Below are positions 36,155-48,875 of a stretch of 64,000 bases of DNA, one piece after another (position 1 is the first letter of the stretch; each line of letters starts with the position of its first letter). Under the pieces are notes generated by a model. That model did not search any database, was not told the origin of the DNA, and saw only the letters and a list, made by a program, of their open reading frames with translations. The stretch is taken from the NCBI GenBank assembly GCA_029747585.1, contig JAPEVF010000005.1, positions 1 to 64,000 of the forward strand. Reading direction: 5' to 3'. The translations under genes were made by a program, and so were the position numbers. This DNA is from Pleurotus djamor. Its lineage: Eukaryota; Basidiomycota; Agaricomycetes; Agaricales; Pleurotaceae.

Positions 36155-39100
36155 ATGGCCAACCGAAATTCCCCGTCACTCAACTCTCCGACGCTAAGTA
36201 GGTCAGATTCCAGTGGTCCCTTCGCTTACCAGACTCGGTTGTTGGAACGCACAAGCTCGCGCGCCGGTTCAATATCACGCAACAACTCTTCACCTCATAA
36301 AGACATTCTCGCGAATTTGTCAGGCTCGACGACCACTACGCCGACTTCGACGAGGAAATGGACACCAACGCATCGCGTTGGGCACAGTATGGATGCCATA
36401 CGCAAGTGGGAGGAACGAGCTAAAGCTGAAGGCACTGATGACATCCCCCATATCCCTCGATCATCGTCTCCGACAAAGATGAGCTATGATTTCAGAAGGC
36501 CTATCTCGACAGGGGGATCCAATCGTACCGGCTCGAGTACCTCCTCGACGTTGGATGACGATCGACCCCCTACGCCGCCGCCAAAGAACGAGAAGGAGGA
36601 CTCATTCAGGACACCAACCTACTTGAAACGCAGGACTATGCCATCGCCTATCATTGCGTCGCCCTTGTCTCCGAATAATACAGGCGCCACCATTGAATCG
36701 GGACCTGGGGTCCTTGGGAGGCCTGTTCAGCAGATACACATTCCTAGTTCGTTCACCTCTTCTCTGGCGTCAGCATCGGCGTCTACACCCAATTATCGCA
36801 CTCGTACCACTAGCCAAGTGAATGTACCCCCGTCGCCTATTCTTCCTTCTTCATCTACAGCGCGATCTGGCAGTGAAAACATCTTTGGTGCTGGGTTGAA
36901 GAAAACATCACCACCTGCACGATACCGTCGATCTAATACCGTTGACACGCCGCCGACTACTTGGCAGCAACCTACCGCTAATGAACCTCCGTCTTCATCT
37001 ACATCGAGCTTGTCTCGGACCCCTGCTACATCAGCCATTTCATCACCATCTGTGCCTTCTCCTTCGCCCAGCATTTCAAGGCGACCCACCTCACTCTATG
37101 GCTCACCATATGCCGCACCCCCATCACCTGTCAAGAGTCAATCAAGGCCATCTTCTAGTGCAGGTTTTACGTCGAATACAAGTTTCACTAGCAATTCGAG
37201 TTCGCATCTCCCTCTAACCGACGTTTCGACACCTCCTTCGTCCTCGGTCATGTCACCTCCTCAGTATCGCAGTTCATATATGGCGCAGAAGAAGTCTTCC
37301 ATGTATGGTAGTAACTTAGGCACGGGTAGAAGGTTGGGTAGGCATTTGCCTCGTATAGCAAGTGGCGATGGGGATGAGAACTGGCAGGAAGAACGAACGG
37401 ATGATGCGAGCGAGAGCCGGAAACAGAGACGCGAACGACGCGTCAGAGAATGGGAACAAGAACATCCTACACCGACCGTGCGGCGAGGTCTAAGTGTTGA
37501 GCCGGCTCCTGGCGGCGGAGACGATGTTGCTGGTATCCCTGGTCGGCGACGGTTAGCCAAAGATTCTCTCCCGACGACCCCAGTGTCTCCCCTCCCATCG
37601 GCTCGATTGTTGCGAGGTACATGGGCGGATGTTCAGAGGCAGCATATTCAAGCATACGAGTACCTTTGTCACGTCGGTGAAGCTCAGCAATGGATCGAAG
37701 GATGCTTGGGCGAGGAACTAGGTTTTGGGGTGGTTGAAATGGAAGACGGACTGCGAAATGGCGTTGTTTTGGCGAAGCTGGTCAGGGTCTTCCAAGGGGA
37801 GAGTGTCGTCCGCCGAATCTATGAGGTATGTGTACGTGCTCTGAGATCTATGATGACTGTTGAATGTCTTCAAGGCGCCTAAACTCGATTTTCGACATTC
37901 CGATAATATCAATATATTTTTCAACTTCGTGCGAGAAATTGGTCTTCCTGAAGTAAGTTCCCTTTTGCAAGTTGATTCTGACACAGCTAAATATCCTTCA
38001 AGTGCTTCATCTTCGAATTAACCGATCTATATGAGAAGAAGAATTTACCCAAGGTCGTGTATTGCGTACATGCTTTGAGGTTCGTCAAAATATTCCCGCT
38101 TCTTGGTCCTCTTTAACTTTCATTCACAGTCATCTACTCGCTCGCCGTGGGATGGCCGAGCGTATTGGAAACTTATATGGTCACCTCAAGTTTTCTGATG
38201 ACCAGTTGCAGAAGACGCAGAAAGGTCTCGCCGATGCTGGCGTACCCATGCCCAATTTCAGTAACATCTCCAGGGAGCTTGCTAAAGAGATCAATGAAGA
38301 GCCCGAGCCTGAAATTGAGACTGAGGAAGAGAGTGAGTGTTGCGTCCATTGCAGAAACCTCCAGGCTTAGTTTCGTTTGTAGAACGGGACCGTTTGTTGA
38401 TGGAGAACGAGGACTCGATTATCTTGGCGCAAAGTCTCTTTCGTGGATACCTGGCTCGCAAATCCCAGGCGGCTCTCCTCATGCGCATGAAGTTGTCGGA
38501 GCGATACGTCACTAAGCTTCAGGCACAGTTTCGTGGTGCGTTGGCTAGGAGACTGCTTCACCAGCAGCGAGAATCCCAGTTGGAGTTACTTCCGTGGATC
38601 ATCTCTCTCCAAGCTACCTCTCGTGGTGTTCTTGCTCGTCGGCGTTGGCAGACGAAGTTACGTCTCATTCGAGGATCTGTTCCTTATGTCGTCAAGGTAC
38701 AAGCTCAGCTGCGTGGTATCCTTGTACGCCGTCACTTTGCCAGGCTCAAGGGCGCCCTGCGAAAGAGCACCGTATCGTTTACCAAGCTCCAATCAGTTGC
38801 TCGTGGCCGAATTGCCAAGAACGCTCACAGTCAACTTGCCAAGACCTTCGCCTCACCTCCCGTGTTTCATTCAGTGGCAGCTCTGCAAGCCATTGCTCGC
38901 GGGGCATTAGCACGTCGCAAGATCGCTAGACTTCATCATCAGTTAAAGCGAGTTGAACGGAGCGTGACCGGTGTTCAAGCTCAGTGCAGAGGCCTACTAG
39001 TGCGGAGACGGTTCCACAGTCAACTGGACAGGCTCGAGGATGTCACAAGTGTCATCATTCGCATCCAAGCTGCTTCGCGCACATTCCTTGCGAAGAAGCG

Positions 39101-42100
39101 ACTTCTGTCGCTTATCAGGGGCCTTCGACGTTCTACACCTGCTCTTGTTGGTCTCCAAGCTCGAGCCCGGGCGAAGCTAGCGCAACAGAAGCATGTTAAC
39201 TTGCAGAAGGCTTTGGTTGAAACGAAAACCATCGTCGCTGTCAATAGTTTTCAGGCTCGCGCTCGAGCTGCTCTGGCACGAAAGAAGCACCAAGAGCTTC
39301 ATCGTGAACTTGAATTTCATGTTCCAGATATGGTGGGCCTACAAGCCGCCGTTAGGGGAGCAATGGTCCGTCTTGAGTATCGTGCGTGGAGGGACCACCT
39401 GCGTAACAGCCAGCCGGTTGCCACTATCATCCAGGCAATGCTTAGAGGCGTACTTCTCCGACGCAAGTTCCGAGAAAAGATGGCGTACTACCGTGCCAAT
39501 TTGTCCAAGGTCGTGAAGATCCAATCTTTGTTCCGGGCCAAGGAAACGAGAGAGCAGTACAGGCAGCTAACAATGGCGACCAATGTGACCACGGGCACTA
39601 TCAAGAACTTCGTACATCTCCTCGATGACTCTGAGGCTGATTTCCAGGACGAAATCAAAGTTGAACGCCTCCGGAAGAAAGTTGTAGAGAGCATCCGAGA
39701 GAATCAGGCCTTAGAAAAGGAAGTTGATGACCTCGATGTCAAGATTGCACTGGTTGTCGATAACGCAAAGAGCACGGAAGAAATCCTCAAGCTACGGCGT
39801 CGTCATGGGGGCGACTCGGCCACTCTTCGTGCTGCCCGAGCCTCCTTGCTTGCTGCTCACAGTGATCCTTTCTCCGGTGCTGCTAGCCTTGATCGCGAAG
39901 CGAAGCGCAAACTGGAATTGTACCAGCAACTCTTCTACCAACTCCAGACCCGCGGTGACTATCTTAGTCGCCTTTTCTTGCAATTGTCATCGGACGACAC
40001 GCCAGAGAAGAGCAGGAAGTTTACCGAGCGCGTGGTGCTCACCCTATTTGGATATGGTCAGGGTCAGGGTCGGAGAGAGGATTATCTTCTGCTGAAACTC
40101 TTCCAAGTTTGTCCGTTCTTTCCTTAACGCTAACCAGCGACACTCACCCTCGTGGTCCCCTAGCAATCCATCCGGGATGAAGTCAAGTCAGCCACTTCCA
40201 TCGATGATATCATCAATGGTCACCCCACGTACATCAACATCGCGTTGCATTACATGCGCTCCAAGCATGCCGTGTATGTTCGTGACGCGTTGAAAACGGT
40301 TATCCAAGATGTCATTCAGACCGATGATCTTGACCTTGAGGCGGATCCATCTATAGTGAGGATACAGTAGATACGGTGGCTGCTGCTCGCTAAACCCCCA
40401 CACAGATACATCGCACCAGAATCGAGCTTGAAGAACTCAGATCGGGAGTAGCAAGTGCTACTCCGAAGGACCTCTCGTTCCGCGATGCTCTCAATGACCC
40501 AGCTACTCGTGCTGAATACATCAGGCGTGAGTGTTGCCCTATCACTGCACGCTAGCCCTCGTACTTAAACATCGTCCCTTAGATCTGCAAGTGTTGCAAT
40601 GGTGGACGGAAGCCTTCGTCACTGCTCTCACTCAGTCCACGAAGAAGATGCCTTACAGTATGAGATATCTTGCACGCGAAACACTGGCAGCTGTTCGAGT
40701 GAGTTCAGAACTTTGCTTGCCGCAGAACAGCCTTTCATCAGGACATTCTTCAGGATCAATTCCCCGGTTCTTCCGATGAGGTCCTTGCATCTTGCATTTC
40801 TCGGCTTATTTACTACCGATACATCAACCCGGCTATAATGTACGACATGCCTCTTTGCCGCATTCCTCGCTTACCCTCGCCGTTCCAGAACCCCAGAAAC
40901 CTTTGACATAGTGGACAAGACTATCGACATTGGCTCTAGGAAGAATCTTGCTCAGATATCGAAGATTCTGGCCCAAATCACTACGGGAAGCGAGTTTTCA
41001 GATGACAACCCCAGTTACATACCTATCAATGGTTACGTGAGCAAGGCCATTGGCCAAATGACTGCGTGGCTTCTTGAAGGTAAGGGTCGAATCTTGGAAC
41101 AGCGATGGACCATCTTGACTTTGCAATATAGTTGCTAACGTGGCCGATGCGGAAACTACATTCCATGCTCATGAATTCCTGGATGTAACTGTTCAGCCAA
41201 AGCCTATCTGTATCTCTCCCAATGAGATCTACACCATGCATGGCTTACTTTCTCAGCACCTTGATCGTCTGGTGCGTAGTCACTCACAATTCGGTCAAAT
41301 GCTTACATACCTATCCGGTACGCAGGCACCTCAACCCAACGACACATTGCGGGTCATCATAAGCGAATTGGACGGTGTGCCACACCTCAACGATGAACTG
41401 AAGGATGCCCGCGATGGAGCTATCACGCTTGAGCTAACCAATCGTTTCGCGCACGTTTCAGGTAAAACCGCCTCAGTGTATCCATCTAGTCATATTAACA
41501 CTGTTTCAGATCCTGAAGCTGATGAGAAGGCGCTATGGGTTCAAGCGAAGCGAGGTGTTCTCGCCATCCTTCGGGTTCAACCCGCTCAGGAATTAGTCGA
41601 GGCACTTATGAGACCAGTGACAGAGGCGGATGAAAATCGTTGGGAAGATATCCTCGACTATGAGATGGAAACCGAGCAGGTACGCAACGTTGATCGGCGT
41701 ATGCCTTCTACATCAGGAGCCGACGCAACCTACCGGCTAGAGGATATTCGGTCGTATGTCATCACTCTTCCACCGTCCCACATTTTTTGACCAAGTTCAC
41801 TCAGGCTCAAGTTTGCCGCTGTGAAAGCCTTGACCATCTCTTTCCTTTTGGATCTTGAAAGTCGAGGGAAGATCAGCAGGAATGACGGGTTCCAGGGCAT
41901 ACTCAACGCAATCGCCGTTGATGTACGCAGTAAACACAGGAAGCGCCTGCAACGACAACAAGAGATGGAAAGCATGAATCAAGCTCTCCGAGACTTAAGT
42001 GAACGCAAACGTTCATACGAAGAGCAGATCAATAGCTACCATAGTTACGTCGAGAGTGCAATCAGCACCATGTCCAAGGGCAAAGCGTGCGTATACTTCC

Positions 42101-42597
42101 TCCGTCTTGCGAGCTATCGTTGACAATTCCTGTTAGTAAGAGCGGATGGGTTGTTCCATTCACCAAACAGTGGTCCCACCTCCGAAACCTTCAGAGATCT
42201 GGCCAAGCTCCTCAATTCGGGTCATATCTCTATACCGCGAGGGATCTCTATGAGAAAGAAATCCTGCTTTCTGTCGACCAGTATTCTCCTCGGCAGTTTG
42301 ACAAAATACACCTCATCATTTCGTCCAACACTGCCGGTGTTTTCAATCTTGTCCTCGAGTCCTCTGTCCATGGCATTACCGCACGAATCGCTGGCGAAGA
42401 TGTGCGCCTCGAAGATCTACTCCAAGCTCGCTTCGACAATAGATCTTCGTATTCGTTATTCAATGGCATTGTCAAAGTCAATTTGAACCAATTTTTGTAT
42501 CAACTAAACAAAAAGTATGTCCCTCTCCCTTTCAATGATGGGTCACTCACAAAGTTCTCGACACAGGTTCTATCGCTCAAGTTTCTTCTTTGGTTGA
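36155..42597 (+). CDS. IQG1: IQGAP (CH domain, IQ repeats, RasGAP-related)
   Basis: Actomyosin-ring scaffold; fungal relatives Iqg1 and Rng2 are needed for cytokinesis. The first ~490 residues are Ser/Pro/Thr-rich and disordered. The calponin-homology domain follows across exons 36155-37825, 37875-37952 and the next (YEYLCHVGEAQQWIEGCLGE, GLRNGVVLAKLVRVFQGE, FFNFVREIGLPECFIFE, DLYEKKNLPKVVYCVHAL). About thirteen IQ-like units then run from 38430 to 39560, for example AQSLFRGYLARK, LQAQFRGALARR, VQAQLRGILVRR and IQAMLRGVLLRR. A helical GAP-related domain runs through ARIYIN-like exons to NANVADAETTFHAHEF near 41150. The RasGAP_C region follows (WVPFTKQWSHLRNLQRSG). The protein ends LNKKFYRSSFFG. 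The stop is 126 nt from the convergent MFS stop. Confidence 0.92.
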
Positions 42598-42723
42598 TTT
42601 CTTCCGTGTCGATTCCTTCGTTCTCTCCTCAATCTGTAACCATCATTTGCATGTAGCCATGGCATTTAATTTCATTCGTACCATCTTTCCTATCCTTCCT
42701 TATGTTACAGGAAGTATTGCTGC

Positions 42724-45471
42724 CTACAAGGTGAATCTGAAATCTGGATGGCGGTCTCCGATAGGTGCCCTCGTTTTCCCTAACTCCCAAAGCGCTTCAT
42801 ATGCTGCAATATTGTGTTGGCGACGTCCTTGTTGTCGAGCGTTATTCTCCCACATGCAGTAAACCCTATAGATGAGGAGTTATCAGATGCAACCAGAGGG
42901 GGCGGATTGTTTAGCATACACGTTGGCCGCCGTCAAAACCCAGGCGAGTACGAGGAAAGCCAACGATATGCTGTGACCTCGAATGTACCTCGGAGCTTGA
43001 TCTGATGACAGTATGGTCAACATTCTCCTGCTGCCTTCGTAAGTGAGCTTACCGCTCGTGTAGATAAAAGTTGCCACAAANCCCCCTGAACCGGATTGGT
43101 CAAAGAAAGAACTTGCTACAGAGATCCCAAATAACGAAAAGTATCACACACCCAGTGTTAGCGACAGCCAATTGCAGCTGTTGGTATTGTCAAATTGTCA
43201 GTATCATGCTCTATCTGAAGCCGAGCTATAATTCGCACCGCAGTAGTAGTTGCTTTCTTGTAATGTCCGCTACTATTATTGGGCAAGATAGATCTAATGG
43301 GCGATTATATCAGACGTGCCATGGAGAAACCGATAGCAAAAATAACTCACAAAATGCACGGAGCAGACGGGTATCTACAAGACGCCAGTCGACTCAAGCG
43401 GATGAAATGATATACTGAGAACTTACACTCCAGAGGCCATTAGAAAGACTGCGGCGTATCTTCCGGTGTTTGTCTGTGCGGTGATTGCGACGATATATCC
43501 TGGGCGAACGTGTGCCCCCTTGAGCGTGGTGAACCATATGAGCGACGGCAACAGTGGACTTACCAATAATTGCAAGGGGCAAGCAAATCAGGATAAACGG
43601 CCCTCTCCACTTGAGCCTGTCACTAAGAATAGCTACAATGACTAGAATGAATGCAATGGAAGAACCATTCAGCTATAGTCATATTGTCCGGTATTCATTG
43701 ATGCCTTACCGGTGAGAACGACGGCAGGAACATATGGGGGAACTAGATGGAGGCGTGCGGAGAGGGTGAAACTACATCAGTGAAATGACGTGGTAATGAC
43801 CCATAGTGGAAGACGTACCGGTATGCAACTGCGCTTGCTCCCCAGAATATCCTAAACCTGACACGATGGTAGGTCTGTTGGAAATGTCAGCTATAAATAA
43901 ATGCGAACATAGGAAAACATTGACAAGAATAGCGAATAAGAGTAGAGGCTGACTATGAGGCCAAAATACGCGAGGCCGGTTAGCCAGACTTGGATATCCA
44001 TGACACCTGGTGGACTGTTCGATCAAAACCAAGTCACCCATAATAGGGGACCTACCCCTGAGAACTTCGCTCCATTCAAACTCCTCGTCTTCCTGACTTA
44101 CGGATTGGACTACCTGAGGGGAAGCATCATGGACGTGCACATTCTCAGCCTTTTCAGTTTCCTGACTTGATGCCGGAGTACTGGAGCGATAAGCTGGGGG
44201 AGCTGACGCCGTCACATCGTCCATGCGAAAACGCTGCACTATAAATAGGCATCATGATCGCGAAGTGGGGAAGCAGGGGATCTATATTTTTAAAGGTTTC
44301 TCCGCGACTTCAGAGAGCTGAGACTCACAAGCAAACACTCTTTCTTCTTCACTGAGAAACTTGGCCGTTTCGATGCTGCCTGGGAGGAACACTGCCGCGA
44401 TAAGGCCAAATAAAACGGTTGCAATCCCTTCGAGGACAAATATCCAGCGCCATCCAGCCAAGCCCCCGATTCCATCCATTTTGGAAATGGCAGTGGCAAG
44501 CAAGCCTAAAAGCATGTAATTCCTGGGGTATTATTGGACGAGCGAAACGGGCATACCTCCAAATGCGCCAGACAGCGAAGCTTTTCGGTACCATCAGTTT
44601 CGAAGGTCTGCAACATGTGGTGCACCTTACCGGAGGCATAAAATATGCCGACTCTGTCGTTGAGTGATGGTTAAGAACGAGCGGCATAAATGAGATGCCA
44701 CGGTACAACAGACCGGAGTTGGAGTTCGTGCCGCTTGTAAATTGTGCTCAGGTACAAAATCTAATGAGTGAGTCAGAGATTTTAAACGGATAGATAGGCA
44801 AACTCCATACGATGCCAGGAAGTAGCCCACCCTCGCACACCCCGAGACACATTCTTACCACCACCAGCCCAGCAAAACTGTGAACGAGGCTCGTGAGTGT
44901 GGTGACTACACCCCATAGGCAAACAAGAATAGGGATCCATCGGTTTGCACCGACTCGTTTGATGACCCAATTGGATGCTAGGTGAATATGGTGTCAGCGA
45001 GTAGGTCATTCTCGCCCGTGAGTACGTACGAAGCTCTGTGGTGATGTAGCTTATCTGTATGTCAGGACTAGATTATTGCATACGATGCCGAAGAATCCTA
45101 CGATGCATAAAANCACTGCATAAGTAGAATGAGGGAGCGAAGGCCAGTCAACGAAGGAAGGGTGCGTGCCGGCCAAGATAATGTTGAATTGATTTCCATG
45201 CAAATGTGTGTCCCGTTCGAGACCAGCAATCCTACCACGGCAGGATACGATGAGTGAATTACGCTCTTTCAGGGATGTCACTTACCTTGCATTCCCGATA
45301 TTACTACGGTCGATAAAGTTAGCGAGCCAAAGCTATCTCCGAGAGATTGGTATGTAGGTGAGCCAGGAAAACGGTCAAAGGGATACACACCAGTGCTAAA
45401 GGAGGCAAGATACGGCAGTCGAGCTTCCACAAGATGCGTTTCGTCAAGGTGTGATTACTGTCAGATGCCAT
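42724..45471 (-). CDS. MFS transporter, anion:cation symporter (Dal5/Tna1-like)
   Basis: Twelve-helix plasma-membrane carrier of the allantoate-permease type, used by fungi for organic anions such as allantoate, nicotinate or related acids. It starts MASDSNHTLTKRILWKLDCR; LPPLALLWLANFIDRSNIGNA is the family's first helix and signature, created by removing the 58-nt intron after LPPLAL. Later exons carry GLAGWRWIFVLEGIATVLFG, ETAKFLSEEERVFA, then a cytoplasmic loop lengthened by SAPPAYRSSTPASSQETEK and an acidic stretch. Helices 7-12 follow (DIQVWLTGLAYFGLIVS, LKWRGPFILICLPLAIIGY, QAPRYIRGHSISLAFL). The C-terminus is CMWENNARQQGRRQ with APIGDRHPDFRFTL. Introns are numerous. Substrate is unknown. 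Confidence 0.85.
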
Positions 45472-45885
45472 CGTTGAGCCACAGAAGTGGGCGAAGGTGG
45501 GATGGTTAAAGTAAGCGTGTGCTTAAGTTTAGCTTGGATTAGATGTCAGATATATAAACCCACCTCTTCCCCACATGGCGTGGTCACTGGAACTTGTTTC
45601 TGATGGATTTAAACGGATGCCGTTGGGGGCAATTGAACTTATGGAATATCCTGAGAGGAACTCCCTATTGTTGGTTCGTCAGAGCTTCTTCAGAGCCGGA
45701 CCTCTTTTGAGCACCTGCCTAAAGGAACAAAGACATCCAACAGAGACTTAATCTAAACTTAGATTGAACCTGGATGCAAGTTGGCGCCCCTAACGTGATG
45801 GCCTTGTGACTCCTGAACGTCGCGTGGTGAGGTCTATTTATAACACTCACCAGGACTTGGCGTTGGACGAAGGTCGAGTTGTCCA
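45472..45885. promoter_or_regulatory. Divergent promoter of MFS gene and TCERG1-like gene
   Basis: About 410 nt between two outward-facing starts. It contains the TATA-like box for the MFS gene and no recognisable coding exon. Confidence 0.4.
45550..45560 (-). promoter_or_regulatory. TATA-like box of the MFS gene
   Basis: On the minus strand the sequence reads GGTTTATATATC, about 80 nt upstream of the start codon at 45471. Spacing suits a core promoter element. Confidence 0.4.
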
Positions 45886-48506
45886 ATGTCGGCGCCAGGA
45901 TTTCCAGGCCCACCTCCTCTGCCACCCGGCTGGTCGCAACACACAGGTACGCATCCCTTTGCATCATGCGTGCAACGATATGGCTGACTGGGGTTATCTG
46001 TGTAGCACCTGGAGGTCAATCGTATTACTTCAATGCTATATCCAAGGAGTCAACGTATGTGCGACCGCTACCTGCATTTCCCTTGCCCTCGCAATCCCAA
46101 CAGCCGAGCAAGAAGAAAACGGAAAAACCCCTCGTCAAGACTCCGATTCCTGGAACCAACTGGCTGCGCGTGAAGACGACTGAGGGAAACGTCTTCTATA
46201 CCAATAAAGCGCAGAAATCGAGTGTTTGGACGGTCCCCGACGAACTTAAGGATGCGGTTGCTGCGCTAGAGGCCGAAGAGAAAGAAGCCGCGGAGAGGGC
46301 TGCTCGTGAAGCTGAAGAAGCTATGGAATCTGTGAAAGATGAACAGTTGAAGGAGATAGAAAGGATCAGGTCGGAAGTTGAGGGGATGGTGAAGAGGAAG
46401 GCTGAAGATCCGGAGCCGGTTAGCGAAGTCGCTTCCAAAAAGCCGAGGATAGAGGAGGACGAGGAGGACGATGATGATGATAGCGAGGAGGAAGAGGAAT
46501 GGCAAAGGGAGGCTGCAGCTCAGCTGGCCGCTGAAGCAGAGGAGGAGAAGAAGCGGAAAGCAGAAGAGGAGGCTGAGCGACTCAAGGCAGAAGCAGAGGC
46601 AGAAGCAAAGGCAAAGGAGCAACCACAAATTGTGATGCCTGAACGCGTCGACCTGTCCATCGAGGAAGCCAAAGCACTCTTCAAGGTAAGCCTATATTTG
46701 CTTGCTCATTCATTATTCGCGCTTTCTAATCCACATATACAACTCAGACTCTACTTAGGGAAAAGGATATCAATCCTTTGATGCCTTGGGATACTTCCCT
46801 CCCACTCTTCGTGTCAGATCCTCGTTATGTGTTGCTACCTTCAGTTTCGGCCCGTCGGGAAGCCTTTGATGAATACTGCAAAGAGCGCGCACGCGAACTT
46901 CGGCAAAGTCAAGTGAAGAAAGAGAAGGAAGACCCAAAGGAAGAGTTTGAGAAGCTACTAGAGCAGGAGGTGAAGAGTACTCGGATGAGTTGGACTGACT
47001 TCCGAAGAAGCTGGAAGAAAGATCGACGTTTCTGGGGCTGGGGCCGCGACGATAGAGAACGGGAGAAACGGTTTCGTGAATTTCTCAAGGAGCTCGGGGA
47101 AAGTAAGTTTCACAGTCAACAATCATATCTGTTTTCCGGATAGCCTTATGCAATGCCCACCAGAGAAACGTCAGGCGGCTCAACAGGCCGAGGTCAACTT
47201 TTTCGCGCTTTTGAAGGAGCATGGAAACATCACTGAGAACTCTGTGTGGAAAGAAGTTAGCTCCCTTTTCGGCGTCGCATCGTCTATGTCACTGACAAAT
47301 GTTGCACTAGGTGAAGCGGAAACTCGTCCATGACCCTCGCTACGACGCAGTTGGATCTTCTTCCTTGCGAGAAGAGCTCTTCAATACCTATCTGAAAGCT
47401 GGTAAATGGAAAGATTCTTCGTCACCGTCTCTTCCGTCCGAGCAGCAATCTTCTAAGACAGCAGAGGATGCCGATACAGAGACGAGGAAGAAGGAGCGCA
47501 AGGAAAGAGCGGTTAAGGAACGCGAGCAAAAGGTCAAGGCCGAGCGTGGTCGCGTCGAAGCTGAAATTGACCGCTCAAGAAAAGGTCTTTCTAAAGAAGA
47601 AGGGGAGCGGGAATTCATGTGCGCCTTGTCATCCTCTCTTTGACTTGTAACGGGTGTGGCGCTCAACATGGCTTTTTTCCCTTGGTCTACAGGTCTTTAC
47701 TCACCGACGCTATCAGAGAACCGACGGTACGGCTGATCTTATTCTACGAGCACATACTCATTCTGTTTGCAGGCATCTTGGGATTCCATACGAGCTCAGC
47801 TCGAGACAGACCCTCGATATGAAAATTCGCCATTATCCCTCAACCATCGAATCAACCTCTTCCATCAACATATCAAGCGGCTGTCGGATAAGTATATGAA
47901 TGGGCTGCACTCCCTATTCGAGACGCATGCTCCTTCTCTCGCCACCAAATTCACCTCACTTCCTGTAGCCGAAGTTCTAGCTTCACTTCCTGCATCGAAG
48001 TTAGGACTAGACATTGATTCGTTGGAAGACGAGTTTAGTCGTTGGAGCAGAACGAGGAGCCAGAATGCTCGCAAGGCCTTCGACGAGATGATGTCAGAGA
48101 ATTCGTTCGTCGAATTTTGGGGACGTCTTGGGAAGATTGGCGGCGAAGGGGTGGATGGTGGCGTCAAGGCGGATGACATCGGTGAAGATGAAGGCGAGGC
48201 GTTCGGTGGTAAGGTTGATATGAAAGTCCTAGCGAAGAATATCGATGTCAGTGATATCGAGAAAGTCCTCAGGGTATGTCTTCATCCTTTTCGTTGTGTC
48301 GTAGACTGTACTCATCTCATCTCCATAGAACGATAAAAGATATGTCATGTTCGACCATGTACCTGACCAAAGAGAACAATGGATTCGTGTAAGTGCTGAC
48401 ATTTGTGCATGATGTGGTTGATTTGAGCCATCCTTGTCTTCCTCAGGCGTATCTCTCTGAGCTCTCTGCTCCAAAATTATCTGTACATCTAGCACCTCCT
48501 AGTTAG
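45886..48506 (+). CDS. WW/FF-domain protein, TCERG1 (CA150)/Dre4-like
   Basis: Nuclear factor that in relatives couples RNA polymerase II elongation to splicing. The start is MSAPGFPGPPPLPPGW; the 45947-46005 intron lies inside the first WW domain. WW1 is LPPGWSQHTAPGGQSYYFN and WW2 is NWLRVKTTEGNVFYTNK followed by SSVWTVPDEL. A highly charged Glu/Lys coiled segment with a nuclear-signal-like KRKAEDPEP follows. Several FF repeats come next: EAKALFKTLLREKDINP and VLLPSVSARREAFDEYCKER, then LVHDPRYDAVGSSSLREELF, and WDSIRAQLETDPRYENSPLS further on. Exon joins at 46686-46747, 47103-47163 and 47256-47310 are all in frame. The end is LSVHLAPPS. Two WW and several FF domains separate it from Prp40 less clearly than one would like, so orthology is tentative. 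Confidence 0.83.
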
Positions 48507-48875
48507 TTTATTCTAATCCGGACCGCCATCTGCGTCATTATTGCATGAGCACCCTGCATCGCGTGCGCGTGATCACTGGCATGTATCTTCGAACGCATTC
48601 GCGACTTGACACGTCGTTCTCCCCTCAAGCTTTCACCAGCGAAAATGATGAACTGTGGGAATGGTCCAGGAGATGATTGACAGTAAGCGACCCAGTTGAG
48701 TACAAAAGGAAAGCTTCTCCGTGTAAGACTTCAAGGGGTGACACGCTCTGACACGTCAGAGATCATATTTATTGCCGGAAATACCTGGCACCTCGTCCGC
48801 ATCTCTCTCTTTTTCTTTTTCTTTCTCTATTCCAAGGTTGGACGTGAAGCTCAAGGCTTTACACAGAGAGCCAGT
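48507..48875. other. GRP94 promoter region
   Basis: About 370 nt between the TCERG1-like stop and the HSP90 start. It includes the UPRE-like box at 48749 and a pyrimidine-rich stretch (CTCTCTCTTTTTCTTTTTC) at about 48802-48825, typical of fungal promoters shortly upstream of the transcription start. Confidence 0.5.
48749..48758 (-). promoter_or_regulatory. UPR-element-like box
   Basis: On the minus strand this reads TGACGTGTCA. It contains the TGACGTG core of known unfolded-protein-response elements bound by ATF6/XBP1/Hac1-type bZIP factors. It lies about 120 nt upstream of an ER chaperone gene, where such a site would be expected. One copy only; chance occurrence is possible. Confidence 0.4.

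Noticed and set aside
42600..45500. Two separate membrane-protein genes instead of one MFS gene
   Set aside because: Splicing joins the halves in frame (RVFALQRFRMDDV), giving the expected twelve-helix layout.
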